A stretch of DNA of 64,000 bases. It comes from Poecilobothrus nobilitatus (taxonomy: Eukaryota; Arthropoda; Insecta; Diptera; Dolichopodidae). Location of the stretch: NCBI GenBank assembly GCA_947095535.1, contig OX352773.1, positions 86,586,670-86,650,669 of the forward strand, in the 5' to 3' direction. Below are positions 12,367 through 26,267 of the stretch, piece after piece. The notes under the pieces are model-generated. The model was given only the letters and a program-made list of their open reading frames with translations, had not been told where the DNA came from and searched no databases. A program made the translations under genes and the position numbers. Each line of letters starts with the position of its first letter. The first letter of the stretch is position 1.

Positions 12367-15300
12367 CATATTTACAAGTATATACTACATTACATACATA
12401 TGAATATAATATATAAAGTTTAAAAATATGTATAAAGAAATTTAAAATTATTTGCAAAATCTCTTTAATTTAAAAACCGTCTGTTCATTAAAACAAAACA
12501 AAATATGAAAATTCAGAACGATAAAAAGCGAATTGTTTTGTTTAAGTTAAGCTTTTTCATTGCATACCAATCAGACTTCATATCACCCCCACTATATTTC
12601 CTTTGTAAAATTTTATATTTATACGTAATTGTTTTCTATTATACTTCAAAATGAATGGAACGAAAAAATACAAAAAACAAAATTGAAAAAAAAAAAAAAC
12701 AAATTGAAACGGAAAAAATAAAAATGTGATTTTTTTAATGCACGCAGATAATATTCTATGACTCATTTTAATAAGTATGTAGATACTTATATCTAGACTT
12801 TAGAGTACACTCAGTCACAGTTTTTATAATTTTGTGTCAGAGTGTGAGACAATGAATAGCTTTTTACCTTATGTGATTAATTTCTCTACTGAATGCTAAT
12901 TTAGAATAAAAATTATTTTTAAACTTTTAAGGAAAAAAAAAATAAAAGAACAAAAAACATAATAATACATAAACAAATATCACTTACTAATATTTATTAA
13001 TAGAAATTCTTATATTCGTAGTTAAATTTAATACCTAACAACCATTCTATTTAATCGCTAACTATGTTTAAGTAATGCTGTAAAAATTCTTTTATTACCA
13101 ACTACCTATGACAACTATAAATGTTAAGGATTAACTTTTTAAAGCAATACAAGCATATTGGTTTAATAGATTTTTTAGGTAGGTTAATAAAATAAATAAA
13201 ATATTAAATCAAGCGAACCCAGCGAATCAAATTAAAAAAAATATGAGACCAATTATTGAGGTCATCTACAATATATGTTTTTGTTTAAATGGAATGTTTT
13301 TTATTTTATTTTATTTTTTTTTAAGAAAAATGGTTTTTATTTCTTCCACATGTAAGTGTCAATTTTTGATTTGACCTTTCATAAAGAATAATATATCTGG
13401 AAACTTTTTTTTATTATAACTATATTTATTTTATTTATTTTTTATTATTTATGTATGTATCATAAAAGTATATGTATAGCCTTTATCCTAAATTTTCAGA
13501 CCTTAAAACACATTCTTTTTTGATTCTAGGACCCCATAATAGTCAAATGTAATTAATATATATTGCAATTTTCATAAAATTTATCCAGCAAATATGCGTT
13601 TGAATTTTAGAGAACTTATAAAAGTAACTATGTGTTATATAGAGAGAAATTTTAAAAAAATAAACTGAATTGTTTACAAAAATAACAAATTAAATTGGCT
13701 GTTAAATTTAATTTAAGTATTAAAAACTAAGTACATATGTATACAAAAAAATTTGGTTTTGTAATGCAAATTTTATTTGAATTGTAACCCATTTTTAGAA
13801 AAAAATTAAAACAAAATACATATAAGTAAAATATAAATGAAATTAAATGTGTCACATGATATCTAATTTAAATTAAACCCTTAAGGATGAAAAACAATTA
13901 ATCAATTAAAATCTATAGAAACAACTTTTCCTTTTTTCTAGCTAGCATTATATTAAAAAGTCAATACATTATGTTTTATTAAATAGACAATGTGGTATTG
14001 TTTCCACATTTAAAATAAAATCAACTTAAACTTATTATGCAAACCGTATAATACAACTTAATTACTTAATATAAAAGACAATTAAAACAAAATGTGTATG
14101 TACATACTTTCATATTTTTGTTTTTTTGCATTGTTAGGTGGAAAATAATTAAAAAAAACACCTCCATAAATTATTATACTGTCTACATTTTATACATATG
14201 TACTACCATCGCAAATTTAAATTCTTTTATATTAGGATTGTGATATGTATGTAATAAATTATACATCAAGCATGTTTACTTACATACATATATTTATACC
14301 TACATATTAGAGACTTTCAACTTATCTATACAGTCAATCTGCTAGTTTAATCATCATTAACTTGATAAAATTTAATAAAGAAAAAAAACATATTTGAATT
14401 TGAAATAAAAGTTTTTTCAATAATGCAAAAATATACGTTCATTATATTTTTTATACCTTCTACCGAAATAAGACCACCTCTTTTTTTTTTTTCTTTTCAA
14501 TCTCATTAACAAATTTTATATACCATTTACATTTTTTTTGTTTTTCTAAATATGTAGTCATTTTGTTCGCAGTAAATAGCTTTGTTACTTGATAAAGTCT
14601 ATGACTGAAAGTTTTAGAAAAAATGCAGAGAATAATTATTATTATTTGCCCTAAATATTCGAATTTAAAGAAAGTTCATAGAACTGAATTTTTAATTTAA
14701 TACCCATACCAGAATTCATTAAAAGAAAAAAGAAAACAAATAAAAATAAATTCAATTGGAAGATTCAGACTTGTATCGCACCATTGTGGCACCTGTCTTA
14801 TTATATTCTAAAAAATAATACATTTTTTTTTTAAACCTTACCTGAAATGAGTTTGCGAAAAAAAAATTCAATTAAACTAAAAATAAAAAATTTATAACTT
14901 CATAATTATTTTTTACCCAAAATATTTTTTTTTAATTTATAAAATATAAATATTTTCTTCTATTGCCGTCATCAATTTAAAAAAATGGAGGAGTGTACAT
15001 AGTAGGGCTAGCGCGTCAAGTCACACAAATATCAATAAGGCATTAGCTAAGAAATTTTTTTTTTTTTAACTATTCTATTTCTATTATGTTATTTTATAAA
15101 GTCATCTTGCACTTTGTATTTAGGCAAAAAATTAAAAAAACTAAAAAAATTTACTCACTAATATTGGATAATTTTATATATGTACTAACTTAAATGAATA
15201 TCAAATAATTTTAATTTTCATAGACAATAAAACTTTCATGCACTAAATTTCATTTTGTATTTAAAAACTTTTTTTTCTTTCCTTTTTTATGAAATTGCAA

Positions 15301-15800
15301 TTTTCACTTTAACATTTTTATTTAATTTTCAATATGTAAATATGTATTTATTTATAAAACTTACAATTTTATTAATTTAAACGCGTAGAATTATTTCTAT
15401 AATATTTTAATTATTTTTTTTTTTTAAGAACAACTTTTTAAAAAAGTAAAATTCTTTTGGGCGTTGTAATGATAAATTCACCTTAATACAATCAAGTAAA
15501 AATTTGACAACTGATTTCAATGCGATGTGTCAATGTGTGTGTTTACTAGTTTAATTTCAATTTTCAAATTAAAAAAAATGATGAACTCAGCGAAAAGTAA
15601 TCATAATTATAAAGAGCTCGAAAAAGTAATCATTCAGTTTAGTAATAATATATTATTTCTGCATTTTAATTAAGTAATATACCAAAAACAAATTTTTAAA
15701 ATTTTAATTTTTTGATTTTTGTTACTATCTTAAGAATTTAACCTTTCTAAATAGTGTTTGCAAAAGTAATAATGTAATCATTTTACAATAATTAGCACGA
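12367..15800. other. AT-rich intergenic DNA, no gene seen
   Basis: No supported gene or classified repeat. It lies between the mariner element and the 3' side of the zinc-finger gene. Confidence 0.5.
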
Positions 15801-15804
15801 AATG

Positions 15805-15860
15805 TAATCAATTTAAATGTCATAAAAAAATTTAATCAATTTAAATGTCATAAAAAAATG
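15805..15860. repeat. 28-bp direct tandem repeat, two copies
   Basis: TAATCAATTTAAATGTCATA followed by an A-run begins at 15805 and again at 15833. The two copies are nearly identical, and a partial third TAATCAAAT follows near 15861. This is local slippage or duplication, with no sign of a gene. Confidence 0.85.
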
Positions 15861-15869
15861 TAATCAAAT

Positions 15870-17858
15870 AAATGTTACCTTTGCTTTCGTAGTCAAATTC
15901 TTTCAGTAAAAATGTTGAACACCAGGGGCACACCGCACAGTACAGTGTACATAGAAGGTGGATAGCGATTTATGTGTACATAATATTATAATTTCTAATA
16001 TGTAATTTTCAACTCTGACAAATGCACTTGAAGCTAAAAAGTATTTTGTTGCAAATTAATCATCGGTTTCGCTTTTTTGGGTCTAGTTGTATTTTCGAAA
16101 ACTCATAAAACTAATTTCACATATTGACACGCATTTTCTACAAGTGAATTTTGTTAAAGGCACATTTACCTTTTTAAAATTATGAATCTCAGGCAAAAAT
16201 AAATATGTATGTGGAAGACTCGTTTTCGGGAAGAGTTGGAAGAAAAATTTCATGACATCATTATTGTTCGTCATTTAATTTTATTAAATTAATGGAAATA
16301 AGAAACGAATTACCACTAGGTAAAAAAAAGAATAATTAAAAAATAAAAGCGATAGTCGTCATTTGTAAATTGAAAAAATTCATCATAAAACGTTATCATT
16401 AAAATAACTGAAAATTTGATTTCATATTTCACTAACTCATGTATATTTTGTCGATTAATCTCAAATTTACATTTGTTTTAAATAGAAAAAAGGAATTAGG
16501 AATAACAATTTTCATCAAAAGTTTGGTTTATACCTTTTATTTTAGTTTTTTTTAATAAAGTAGTAAATAAAGTACTCAGTAATTTTTGTTTTAATATTTT
16601 TTAATAAATTTTTTTTAAATTTACATGCGTACATATGTATTGTGCAATACAAAAATAACTTATATTTATAGTTTTTGTTTTCAATTTGTTTTTTTATATA
16701 TAAAATCTTTACAATATAATAATTTCTATAACATTAATAATTCTTAAATTTAATAATAATTAATTAAATAAAGTAATAACTAAATTTACATTTTATTTCT
16801 TTTTTCTTTAACGAAATTTTGGAAGATGTAGAAAATAAAAAAACTATTTATTAAATGTACATAAAATAAGAAAAAAACACTTTGTAAAAATATTTTTTAT
16901 CTAACGATATTTAAAAGTTTAAAATATTATTAAAAAGTGAGAAAAATCCCTGTTTTAATTTTCAATCTTATTTGTTAATCACTTTTCGAGACTCGATTTT
17001 ATTTTTGTTTTCAAAAATTTATATTTGGCAGCCATTTTTTTTTAAACAAATTTTTAAAATTTTAATAAATACGAGTATTGTAAACGATTGTAAAATTAAG
17101 GTATATTTTTTTATTTCAAAAATTTTTGTCTACGAATATTTATATTATGAACTGTTTATGTTTAAAAAGCTTTTATCTAAAAAAATTTTTTTTTATTAAA
17201 GTTTGCCAATCTTTTTTTTTTTTGTTTCTGTCAAACCGAATTTTATAGATTTAACTCAATATCATTATTTTCACTAATTCGTTGATTACATGGCTATATT
17301 TATTGTAATGATTAAGAAAAAACTGAAACTTAGTCAAATATGAATAATAAACAGCTAAATGGTTGCCCTATGCAAATCCAATATACGAAATATAAACTTT
17401 TTATTTTCAAAATAATTTCAACAAGTTATTTAAAAATTATTAATTTTCTACTACTGATGTTTATTGAATTTTTTTTATCAATTATTTATACTTAAGGTTT
17501 TTTTTTGTCAAAAATTAAATGTGTCTAATTACAAATATAATTAGATTGGCGCTTACTTTACATATTAACATTTTAAGGTTTTCCACATTAGAAATGTCAA
17601 AATTTTCATTATGTGCTTTTTTAATTTTTCCTAAAAAAAAATAAAAATGTTTTGCAAGGCAAAATTATGTTAGAATAATTAAATGAAAGACGAAGTATAA
17701 GTCAAAGTGATTATTTCTACAGAAGATGAGAATATGAATGAAATTATTAAAAATAATAAACTAAAAAAAAAAATGTTAATTGTTAATTTTTTTTGTGATG
17801 AATCTTAAAAATTTTAATTTAAATAAATAAAAAAAATAATAATAAATTGTCTTATTTA
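15870..17858. other. Intergenic DNA past the 3' end of the zinc-finger gene
   Basis: AT-rich with no supported coding gene. It contains one copy of a short dispersed repeat at 17326-17371. Confidence 0.5.
17326..17371 (+). repeat. Short dispersed repeat, copy 1
   Basis: CTTAGTCAAATATGAATAAT, then a CTAAATGG-TGCCCTAT block, also occurs at 43283-43327 with the same orientation and only a few differences. The family is unknown. Both are probably fragments of a larger element. Confidence 0.75.
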
Positions 17859-20800
17859 TTATGATGTTGACATTATCGCCGTTGAATTTTGAGATTCTGT
17901 TGTTGAAGGCATAACAATAGTACTTTCAGTTGTGCCATCTGGTTTACTAGTTGTTATTATTTGAGGAATTTGAATTTGTACAGGTAATGTTGTATTATTA
18001 CTGGTTGGAACCTAAATGACAAAAATAATAAATTAAAAATCTTATAAAATTTTTATTAAAATTTAACTTAAACCTACGTATACTGTTGATAATGATATAG
18101 CCGGTTGTGTTGTTTGAGTATTACCACAATTTGGATTTATACTAATATTAATTGCATTATTATTATCGGCCGTTAGAGTATTATTATCCCTATTATTATT
18201 ATTATTATTATTGTTGTTATTATTATTATTATTATTATTGTTATTATTATTATTATTGTTATTATTGCTATTACTATTTTTATTATTATTTAATGTTGAT
18301 GTTAATTGTAAAGGATCTAATTGTATATTGTGTGGATTCACAGAATCCCCAATTTGTATTGATGTTTGCATTAACATATTATTATTGTCATTTCCAGCTA
18401 AAGAAGATTGAATTTCATTATTATTATTATTGTTAATACTATTATTGTCATTATTATTATTATTTCCATTACCCCCACCACAACCACTACCACCTCCTCC
18501 AGAACCATCTAATATATTTATTGCATTTATATTTTTATTTTTCTTTGTTTTTGGTGTTGTAGGTGAAATTCCTTCTCTAGCATTCATCTCTTCTTTTAAA
18601 CGTTTCGCTATATGCGAATTAGTATGTTTTCGTAAATGATCTTTACGATAGAAACCTTTCCCACATTCTCCGCAAATCTGTATATTAAAAAAAAAAGTAT
18701 TATTCAAAAAATTCTTATGATTTTTATTAAATATTACCTCATTCTTTTCACCACTATGAATCACAAAATGTAAATTTAAATGTTCCTTACGTTTAAAACC
18801 TTTCATACACACACTACATATATACGGTCGTTCTGGATTATGACCAGATTTATGCCTTTCTAAATGTTCTTTACGTTTAAGTCCAGCACCACATATATCG
18901 CAAATATATCGTCTTTCAATTTTATGTTCAGTTAAATGTTGTTCTAAATTCTCTTTTTCTGGATATGCCATTTGACATTCTGGGCAACAAAAAAGCACAG
19001 TACCATCAATGGTCGTAGCTATTAAAACTTGACCAGGTTTTGGTGGCTTTGGTTTAACAACTTTTGGTTTTTTAACACGTCTTTTACGTTTTTGTTTTGC
19101 TGTGCCATTTGTTGCTGTATTAACATTACCTTCATCAATTGAACTGTTTTGTTCGGTAGATGATAGCATTGATGAATCATTATTTGGATTTGATGTGGGT
19201 GATGTTTGTGATGGATTTATTAATTGTTCTGCATCAAATTTCTCTGATGTAAAATCTGGAGTTTCATACTATGTTAAAAAAAAAAAACGGAAAAGAAATT
19301 ATGAAATTGGAAGGATCTGGATATTTAAAACAAAAACGTATAAAACTTACTTTTATTGAATTAGGATTAAATTTAAGAAATGGTGTTAATGTCATTGGCA
19401 AACTAGATGCTTGGGAATGTGTTGTAATAAATTCAGAAAGATCAGGTTGTGTTGAATTTGTTAAAGCTGTTGTACTTTCCCAATCAGTTGGTTCTTGTTT
19501 TACAATTATTTCATCATGATTTAAATTTCTACTTAAATTACCATTCATATTTAATACAGTCTCTTGATTTTGTTGTTGATGGTTTTCATTCTGTTGTTGT
19601 TGTTGTTGCTGGTGTTGATTACTTAATAATTGAGCATTAACTTGAGCTTGTGCTTGAGCTTGAGCTAAAATTTGTAAATCTTGTGGTTGTAATGCTGCTA
19701 CAACTGTCATACCTTCTGGAAAACCATGATTTGGTAAAAATTTACCATCTTGTGGACTATATGCAACTGTTAAAACTGTTGTACCACCAGATTGAAAACC
19801 TTGTATTGGTATTTGCATTTGTCCCATTTGTAATTTTGTTTGTGTTGGTTGTTGTGGTATTGGATTTGGATTAATTACTTGAATATGTACAGTTTGTGAA
19901 GCATCACCAGGTTTTGCACCTGGCATTGTTATTGGTAATGTTATTAAAGCTTGATGTTGTTGTTGATGCTGCTGTAATGGTGAATCATTCATTGATTGAT
20001 GATGATGTTGCTGTTGATTGTGTTGTGATTGATTTTGTTGGTTTGATGTTAATTGATGATTTGAAGATGGTGAAAATGGTCCACTATTATTATTATCAAT
20101 TGGTCTTAAATAACTGACACCACCATCACCACCCGAAACAACACCGACAATCTAAAAAGAAAAAAAATCAAAGAATTATTTTTAAAAAAAAATCTTTATT
20201 TTAATGTTAATTTATTAAATATATGCTTTAATAAATTTATTAAATAATTTATAAATTATGTTGTGAATTTTAAGTTTTTTTTTTAGCATGACAAAAAATT
20301 TTCAAGGATATTATTGAAAAAAAAAAAAAAAAAATGCAAAAACGGATAATCATAGATCATTTTTAACATTATTTCTTTAAATTATTCTATTCACATTTTT
20401 TTATTCTCATTCGAATACAATAAAAACATTAATAACTGATAGTAAATTATAAAAAAAAAAGTTTAAACTACTATTTCAGCATTGAGAAAATCTCTCCATT
20501 AAAGAAATAATAAAATTCATTATTAACAGTAGAGTAGAGTATATACAATAAAACCGATTTAATGAATAGATAAATTCAATTTTAAACTCATTGTTAGTTA
20601 ACAATGGTATGCGGTTTTTAGTTAAATTTACAGCAAAAACCTATTCATTTTATTGTCTTTTGTATTTAAAAGATAACACAATTTGTTTAATTGTAAATCT
20701 GTCTGCATAATTTATGACAGAAAAATAAGGATTTGTATTTTGTATTCTAAGATTTTAATTTAAACATTTTAAGTAAAATAAAAAGTAAAGGAATTAAAAA

Positions 20801-23800
20801 TTTTAATTTTATATAAAAATTATAATAATTTTGTTCTTTACCAAATATCAATTCTATATTAATAAATTGAATACATTATGTATATAAATTTCATATTTAG
20901 TATTAGTAAAACTTTTTCGTTTTTCTTTTCAATCTTTTTAAACTAATTATTTCTAATATTATTTTAATAATTAAACTTTCATTTCTGTGAAATTTAATAA
21001 ATGCTATTGTTAATTCTCTTTTAATTTTATGATTTTTTAATTTTATAGTGACGAATTCAATCGCATTTAATAAAAGAAAGTGAATAAAATGTCAATTGAA
21101 ATTTTTTTTTGCAAATATAATAATATAAATTTGATAATTAGAGGGATCATAAACGAGTTTTAATTGAATGAAATTAAATTTTTGATATGAAAACTATACA
21201 GCAATGAATAATTAATATGTTTTTTTTTTTTTTTTTAAAGAAGTCAAATACCCAATTGGAATTGCAAAATTATAATAACTCAAGTTATCTAAAAATATAT
21301 ATGTGTATTTTTTAAAATTGTAAAACTTAAATTTTTTATTTTCAAATTGAAAACTTTTGAACTCTCTCTAAAAACTCTTTAAAAATATTTTAACACCTGA
21401 AAAAAATTTATTACTTAAAATTTATATTTCCTTGTCTAGACTAGACTAAATAGTGGACAAGTTTTCCCAATAAATAATAAAAAAAAAAAAAAAATCAAGT
21501 ATTTTAACATACATTTTGTTGAAACTGGACTAATTTTAAATGAATTTTTTTGATAATTTTAAAATTTTTATAATTAAATAATGATTAATAACTTTTAAGT
21601 GATTCCTACTCAAAAAATATTATAATACTAAAATTGTAATTAAGGTTTACTTTATTTAGAATGTTTAAAATTTGGATCACTTATTACTATACCATAAACG
21701 AGTTTAATTTCTAGTAATACCAAAAATTTTACCAACAAATAAAATAAAAATGAATAGTTTTTTTTTTTTTTTTTAATTTTAATAAGTTTAGATCTATAAA
21801 TAAAATAAAGCTTTAAAAAAATTCATTCAGCACGTGTATAAAAAGTTTCAAAATTGATTTTTTTTTTTTAAATTTTAGGTCAAAAAAAAAAATAGTAATT
21901 TTCTAAAATTTACTAACTGGTTTAGGCTTTATAAATGCCCAAAAAAAATTTTTATTATAACTTTTTTATTTGGAATTCTGTTAGCTAAAAAAAAGTTGGC
22001 TAAAAATTGATTTGATTTTTTTTTTTAAATCAAAAACCGTGTTAAATCATATTTTTTTGACATTTTTATGTATTACTCGTATTTATGAAATTTTATTAAA
22101 TTTTTTTTTTATTATTTGATTACACAAAAATTTTAATTATAGTAATAGTACATAACCAAGTTTGCTAAAAATTAGAGATGAGATATTTAATGACTGATCA
22201 AGAATATGACTGAAATTATTTTAGCAATAAATTGAAAAATAAAACTTACTTGTCCATTTGCACCAGTTATATTTTGAGCAAATTTTGATGCAGCAAATTG
22301 ATTAACAGCATTTGCTGAAAGACCAGCAAATTGTGTTGCAGCAAATGGAGAAAAATTCATTTTCTGAAACTGTTGATTTCACATAAAAAAGAAAAAAAAA
22401 AAACAAAAAAAAAATAAATTAAAATAGTAAATTAAAATTTTATTTATTTATTTATTTACTTATTAAATAAATAAATAAATAAATAAAATAAATAAATTTT
22501 ATGTAAAAATTAAAAAACAAAAAAAAAAAAAAAAAAATATTGCATACTTTTAGGTGTTCGTAAAATTTATTATGCAGAAAAAATAATATTAATTTATTTA
22601 TGTCGGAATGCTTATTTTAAATGTTTTTAAAAAAATCTTTAATAATGTAGAATACTTCTAAAATCCTCCATTTTATGGTTATTTATTAGAAGAGTAGGAA
22701 AACAAGGAAACAAGCAAATAATAAAAACCTTGTACTTTTAGAGTGTAAAAAATGAAAAGCCTTTAACATATTAACATGTAAATAAGCATGATGCAAAAAT
22801 TCAAAATAAAGTGCATTGAACTCTTTTAACTTTCAATTTACATAATATACATTATTATATATTTATATATTTTTTTAAACTTCATTATTTATTCTGGGTT
22901 CTTTTACTGTAGCTACAGATATTCATTATCTTATAATATTGGTGTTAATTTGTAAATCAGCATTTTGCTTGAAAAAGAAAAATAAACTAAATAATTAGAA
23001 AAAATAAATTTGTTATTTTATTATATATTTGATGTTTCAAATATTGAATTGCATTGAGGTCAATAACATTTAGAAATAAAAATTAATTTTTATACCCGTA
23101 CAAATAAAGTTGTAAGGGTATACCAAATTTATCATTACGTTTGTGACACTGTAAAGAAGATGAAATTGATATTGAAAAGTATACTTATGTATAAGTTTAT
23201 CCTTAGCAAGACTCAGGATTAAATTTTGACTCGATTTAGTTATGTGCACTTTAACTATTCGACCGCATCATAACTCAAAAAATAATGAAGTCAGGATTCT
23301 GAAATTTTTACTACTTCACTTTTTTTTTTTTTTTTATATAAATTCTAGAATTCAGTTTAGCTATTGAAATTGATTGAACAAGATCGCCAAGCGGATTCGA
23401 GTAGCTGCAATTTTTTTAGGAAAATAAGTCAGTGTCTAATTAAGCTATAGGTATCTGAAATTAAGTCAAGACAACTTTTAAGACAACTAATTGTGTAAAA
23501 TTTGGTTTGTCTAACGCAACAGCTCAGGTATCTGTCAAACAACTGTAAAATTTATATTATAATATCTTTATATACTGAATATCTGAAATTTTGTAAAAAA
23601 TGATCAAGTTTTATGGCAATAATTTCTGTAAATTTTAGTTGCTTTGTTGTAACGAGTTAAGGGCAGTTGCCATTCAACTACAAAATTTACTTAAATATAT
23701 CTAAGTATACTTAATTAAGTATAACATTTGAAATTGTTATAAAAAATGATTAAATCTGATGGAAAAAGTTTTTATTATGTTCATACGAGTATCCTAGAGT

Positions 23801-26267
23801 TGGCACAGTCAACTATACACTATTCTTTCTTTTTTGTTTAGAATTGTATATGAATGCTTAATTAAAATGGCGGAAATCTTAGTAGTTATCAAAACCGATT
23901 CAAATATCTCTGTTAGAAAAGATTTCAAAGATTAAATGAGATTTTTATAGCAACTATTAAATATATTTTTATATTCTTTAGTGGAAAAAAAAGAAATTGT
24001 CGACCGAAATATGTGAGAACTGGTAGTTAAACTTCAGTATTTTTAAATGTTATTGGCCAGAATTTAGAATATGTTGTAAGTATTTGCAATAAAGATTCAG
24101 TAAATGATATAAGAGTCATATAAATCATCAACATCAATACAAAAACTAATTTTGGTCCGTAATTTTTTAAAATTAAAATAACGTAAATTAACCAAAACTA
24201 AAAAAATAACGTAAATTAACCTAAACTAAACTTAAACATAATACAGCAGAGAGCAGATCGCCCTTCCACAGATTCTTTAAACTTGAAATCAGTTTTTACC
24301 TAAACTATTAAAAATTCTCTTCCGATTTTGTGATCTAACTCTTATAGCCATACAGAAAAGTATTTTTTGCTTTATATTTTTATTGTAACATTGTTTTTAG
24401 CTAAACTTATATATTCATAAAGAAAGAATATATTATAAGTTTAACTACTTATCACTAATTAAATTTTTAAACTCTGAATTTGTAGCCTAATCCTTATTCC
24501 AAGATTTATTTATTCCAAGGTTTATATTGCTTTTATAAATGGATATTATTTATCAGATCAGTATTTTATATATTGATCAAGAATAATTTTAGTTAATTTT
24601 ATTCTAACATATATACTGACCAAGTGACAAGTGTTTAAAAATACTTATCAAATAAATAGTTACAATACGTAATACTGGCAACAGAGTTGTTCATTTTCCA
24701 GTACCAGTAAAAAACCAGTATTTTGTACTTACTGGAAAATTTTTCAAGTATCAGTACCAGCACGACTTACTGGCTGCATCTTTTAAAATAAAATACTTCT
24801 CAGAATTTGTGATGTTACTAAAGACGTCACTAAGTAATCGTAGTAGATAGTCTTTTCATTTTGTAAAAGTTTAATGATTCAGTTACAGGGCACATTAAAA
24901 AAACAATATTTTTCTAAATACGTTATACCATTCTGTAAAAATTTCGGAATTAATAATTTTGTACATAGATTGCATTTGAATATCAGAGAAATAATAAAAC
25001 CAATAAGACAAAATACAATAACGTATGATATTTCCATAAACGCATTAAAAGCAAAAAAAAATGTGTAGTTAAAACCTTTCATAAAATTACGGCGGGATTG
25101 CGTTATACGTTTGTACTTTATTAATAAAAGAACATCATCCTTCGATATTAGAATTTAGATTTACTAAATAAGCTGCTAGTTTTAATATAAATTACTTATT
25201 TTTACTCGTCGTACAGGTTTTTACTGCTTTACTGGAAAAATACTGGTACAACCAATACCAGTATTTTTACTGGTTACTGGTAAGTATTTTATACCAGTAA
25301 CACGTACTGGTACTGGGTATTCAAAAAATATGCTTTAACACATATTTATTTATTGGTACTCTGGTAATGGTAGGTAAAATACTTGAATATGAACAAGTCT
25401 GACTGGCAAATTTTTTTTAATATTGCATATCTTGTTTTTTTTTTTATTATTAAAAATGAAAAGCTTTATGCTGGGACCCTTTATTAGGCAAAATGATTTT
25501 AAATTATTAATTCGGCTTTTTTTGTTCAATTCTGTCCAAATATAGTCAATTTACATTAATCTATGACGGTGTGTCATATTTTCTTAAGGATCGACCAAAT
25601 GGATGATTTTTTGTTACCGCTTTGTTAAAACTTATATTTTAGGCTGTAGCAAATTTATTAGTGCACAAATTGAAATATTTTTCTGTCATTGACTGATTAT
25701 GACAAATTAATAGAAAGTATATTTTATAACATAGAAATTTATTTGCATATAAATAGAAAGTGTATTTTTATAAAAACTGATATAATATACGTATAAAAAT
25801 GAACAAGATTTGTTTGATTTATTATGAATTAATTAAAAAATATAAATTGATATTAAGTATGATTGCAAAATATTTTCAATTATTTTCTTATGAAAAAAAA
25901 AAAAATATATTTAATATTATAACTAGTTTGAAACATAATTCGGTCGGTATAATTTTACGCATTGTAAACGGAACATGGAACGAAAAGTTTCACTAGTTTT
26001 AACCTTTATAATTTCTACATAAAATGCTCGCAGTCTTCGAAATTCGAAATAATTAAAACAAATGCATCCTTTGGCATTCGAAAATTTATAAAAGGCTAAA
26101 CAAATTGAAACTTGACAGCATAGTTAAAGTGTCAATGATTAGATCCTAACAAAATGTAAATATATTTATAATAAAATTAATGTAAAAATAATAACAAAAA
26201 AAAAAAACTAAATAAATAAATATTCATAAAATCAACTTACGTCCATAATGTTATCGTTATCATCCAT
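17859..26267 (-). CDS. C2H2 zinc-finger transcription regulator, 6 coding exons
   Basis: Probable nuclear DNA-binding regulator. I do not recognise its ortholog. Coding exons on the minus strand: 26267-26241, 22363-22250, 20151-19351, 19268-18738, 18677-18078 and 18011-17859. All introns have GT...AG ends and all joins are phase 0, giving 741 aa. The protein starts MDDNDNIMD, followed by an Ala/Phe-rich segment (10-47). Residues 48-314 are Gln-rich, with a SUMO-type VKQE (Lys265). A basic stretch KQKRKRRVKK near 372 suits nuclear import. Four C2H2 fingers follow, at 409-429, 437-457, 465-485 and 493-513; three carry RK-E/D-HL and a TGEK-like linker precedes the last. After this come a Gly/Asn region with 25 consecutive Asn and a Thr/Ser/Gln-rich end. 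The last intron splits fingers 3 and 4. Introns 1 (3.9 kb) and 2 (2.1 kb) are long and hold repeats. An AATAAA overlaps the stop region. Untranslated exons are not placed. Confidence 0.92.
18192..18266. repeat. Coding trinucleotide repeat (25 Asn codons)
   Basis: Read on the minus strand this is 25 AAT/AAC codons in a row inside exon 5 of the zinc-finger gene, bounded by an Arg codon and a Ser codon. A few AAC interruptions break the AAT run. More Asn-rich stretches lie on each side. Such tracts vary in length between alleles. Confidence 0.95.
20152..22249 (-). other. Intron 2 of the zinc-finger gene
   Basis: Begins with GTAAGT at 22249 and ends with TTTTTAG before 20151 on the minus strand. 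AT-rich with long A and T runs. I see no gene, transposon or RNA inside. Confidence 0.85.
23085..23550. repeat. Diverged dispersed repeat, copy B
   Basis: Starts near a TATACCCGTAC...AAGGGTATACC inverted pair and shares ordered blocks with 3340-3720: ATTACGTTTGTGA, GGATTCTGAAATTTTTAC, AGCTATTGAAATTGATTGA, GAGTAGCTGCAA and TAGGTATCTGAAATTAAGT. Similar blocks recur downstream to about 23780, so the array seems to contain internally repeated units. Unclassified. Confidence 0.6.
24673..25318. mobile_element. Putative non-autonomous element with CCAGTA/TACTGG ends
   Basis: Both ends are packed with CCAGTA and its complement TACTGG. On the left they lie at 24673, 24698, 24704, 24715, 24730 and 24769. 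On the right they lie at about 25230, 25241, 25257, 25269, 25276, 25293, 25305 and 25311. The left end, read inward (CCAGTACCAGTA), matches the complement of the right end (TACTGGTACTGGG). The middle, about 24780-25200, is unique and has no recognisable protein. This fits a foldback or MITE-like element with subterminal repeats inside an intron. No target duplication was identified, so the family is unknown. Confidence 0.6.

Larger units (their letters stand above)
22364..26240 (-). other. Intron 1 of the zinc-finger gene
   Basis: Begins with GTAAGT at 26240 and ends with GTTTCAG before 22363 on the minus strand. It holds a short-period TTTA/AAAT repeat near 22440-22500, a diverged dispersed repeat (23085-23550) and a CCAGTA/TACTGG inverted-repeat element (24673-25318). 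The first exon carries only nine codons, a common layout when a first intron holds regulatory DNA. Confidence 0.8.

Noticed and set aside
18152..18639. Plus-strand open frames rich in Tyr or Leu
   Set aside because: They are the antisense of the Asn repeat in exon 5 of the zinc-finger gene.
19271..20117. Several plus-strand open frames of 60-80 codons
   Set aside because: Antisense shadows of exons 3 and 4 of the zinc-finger gene, whose splice sites and composition support the minus strand.
24874..25082. Overlapping short frames on both strands in the CCAGTA element
   Set aside because: No recognisable motif on either strand. Length is compatible with chance in this composition.
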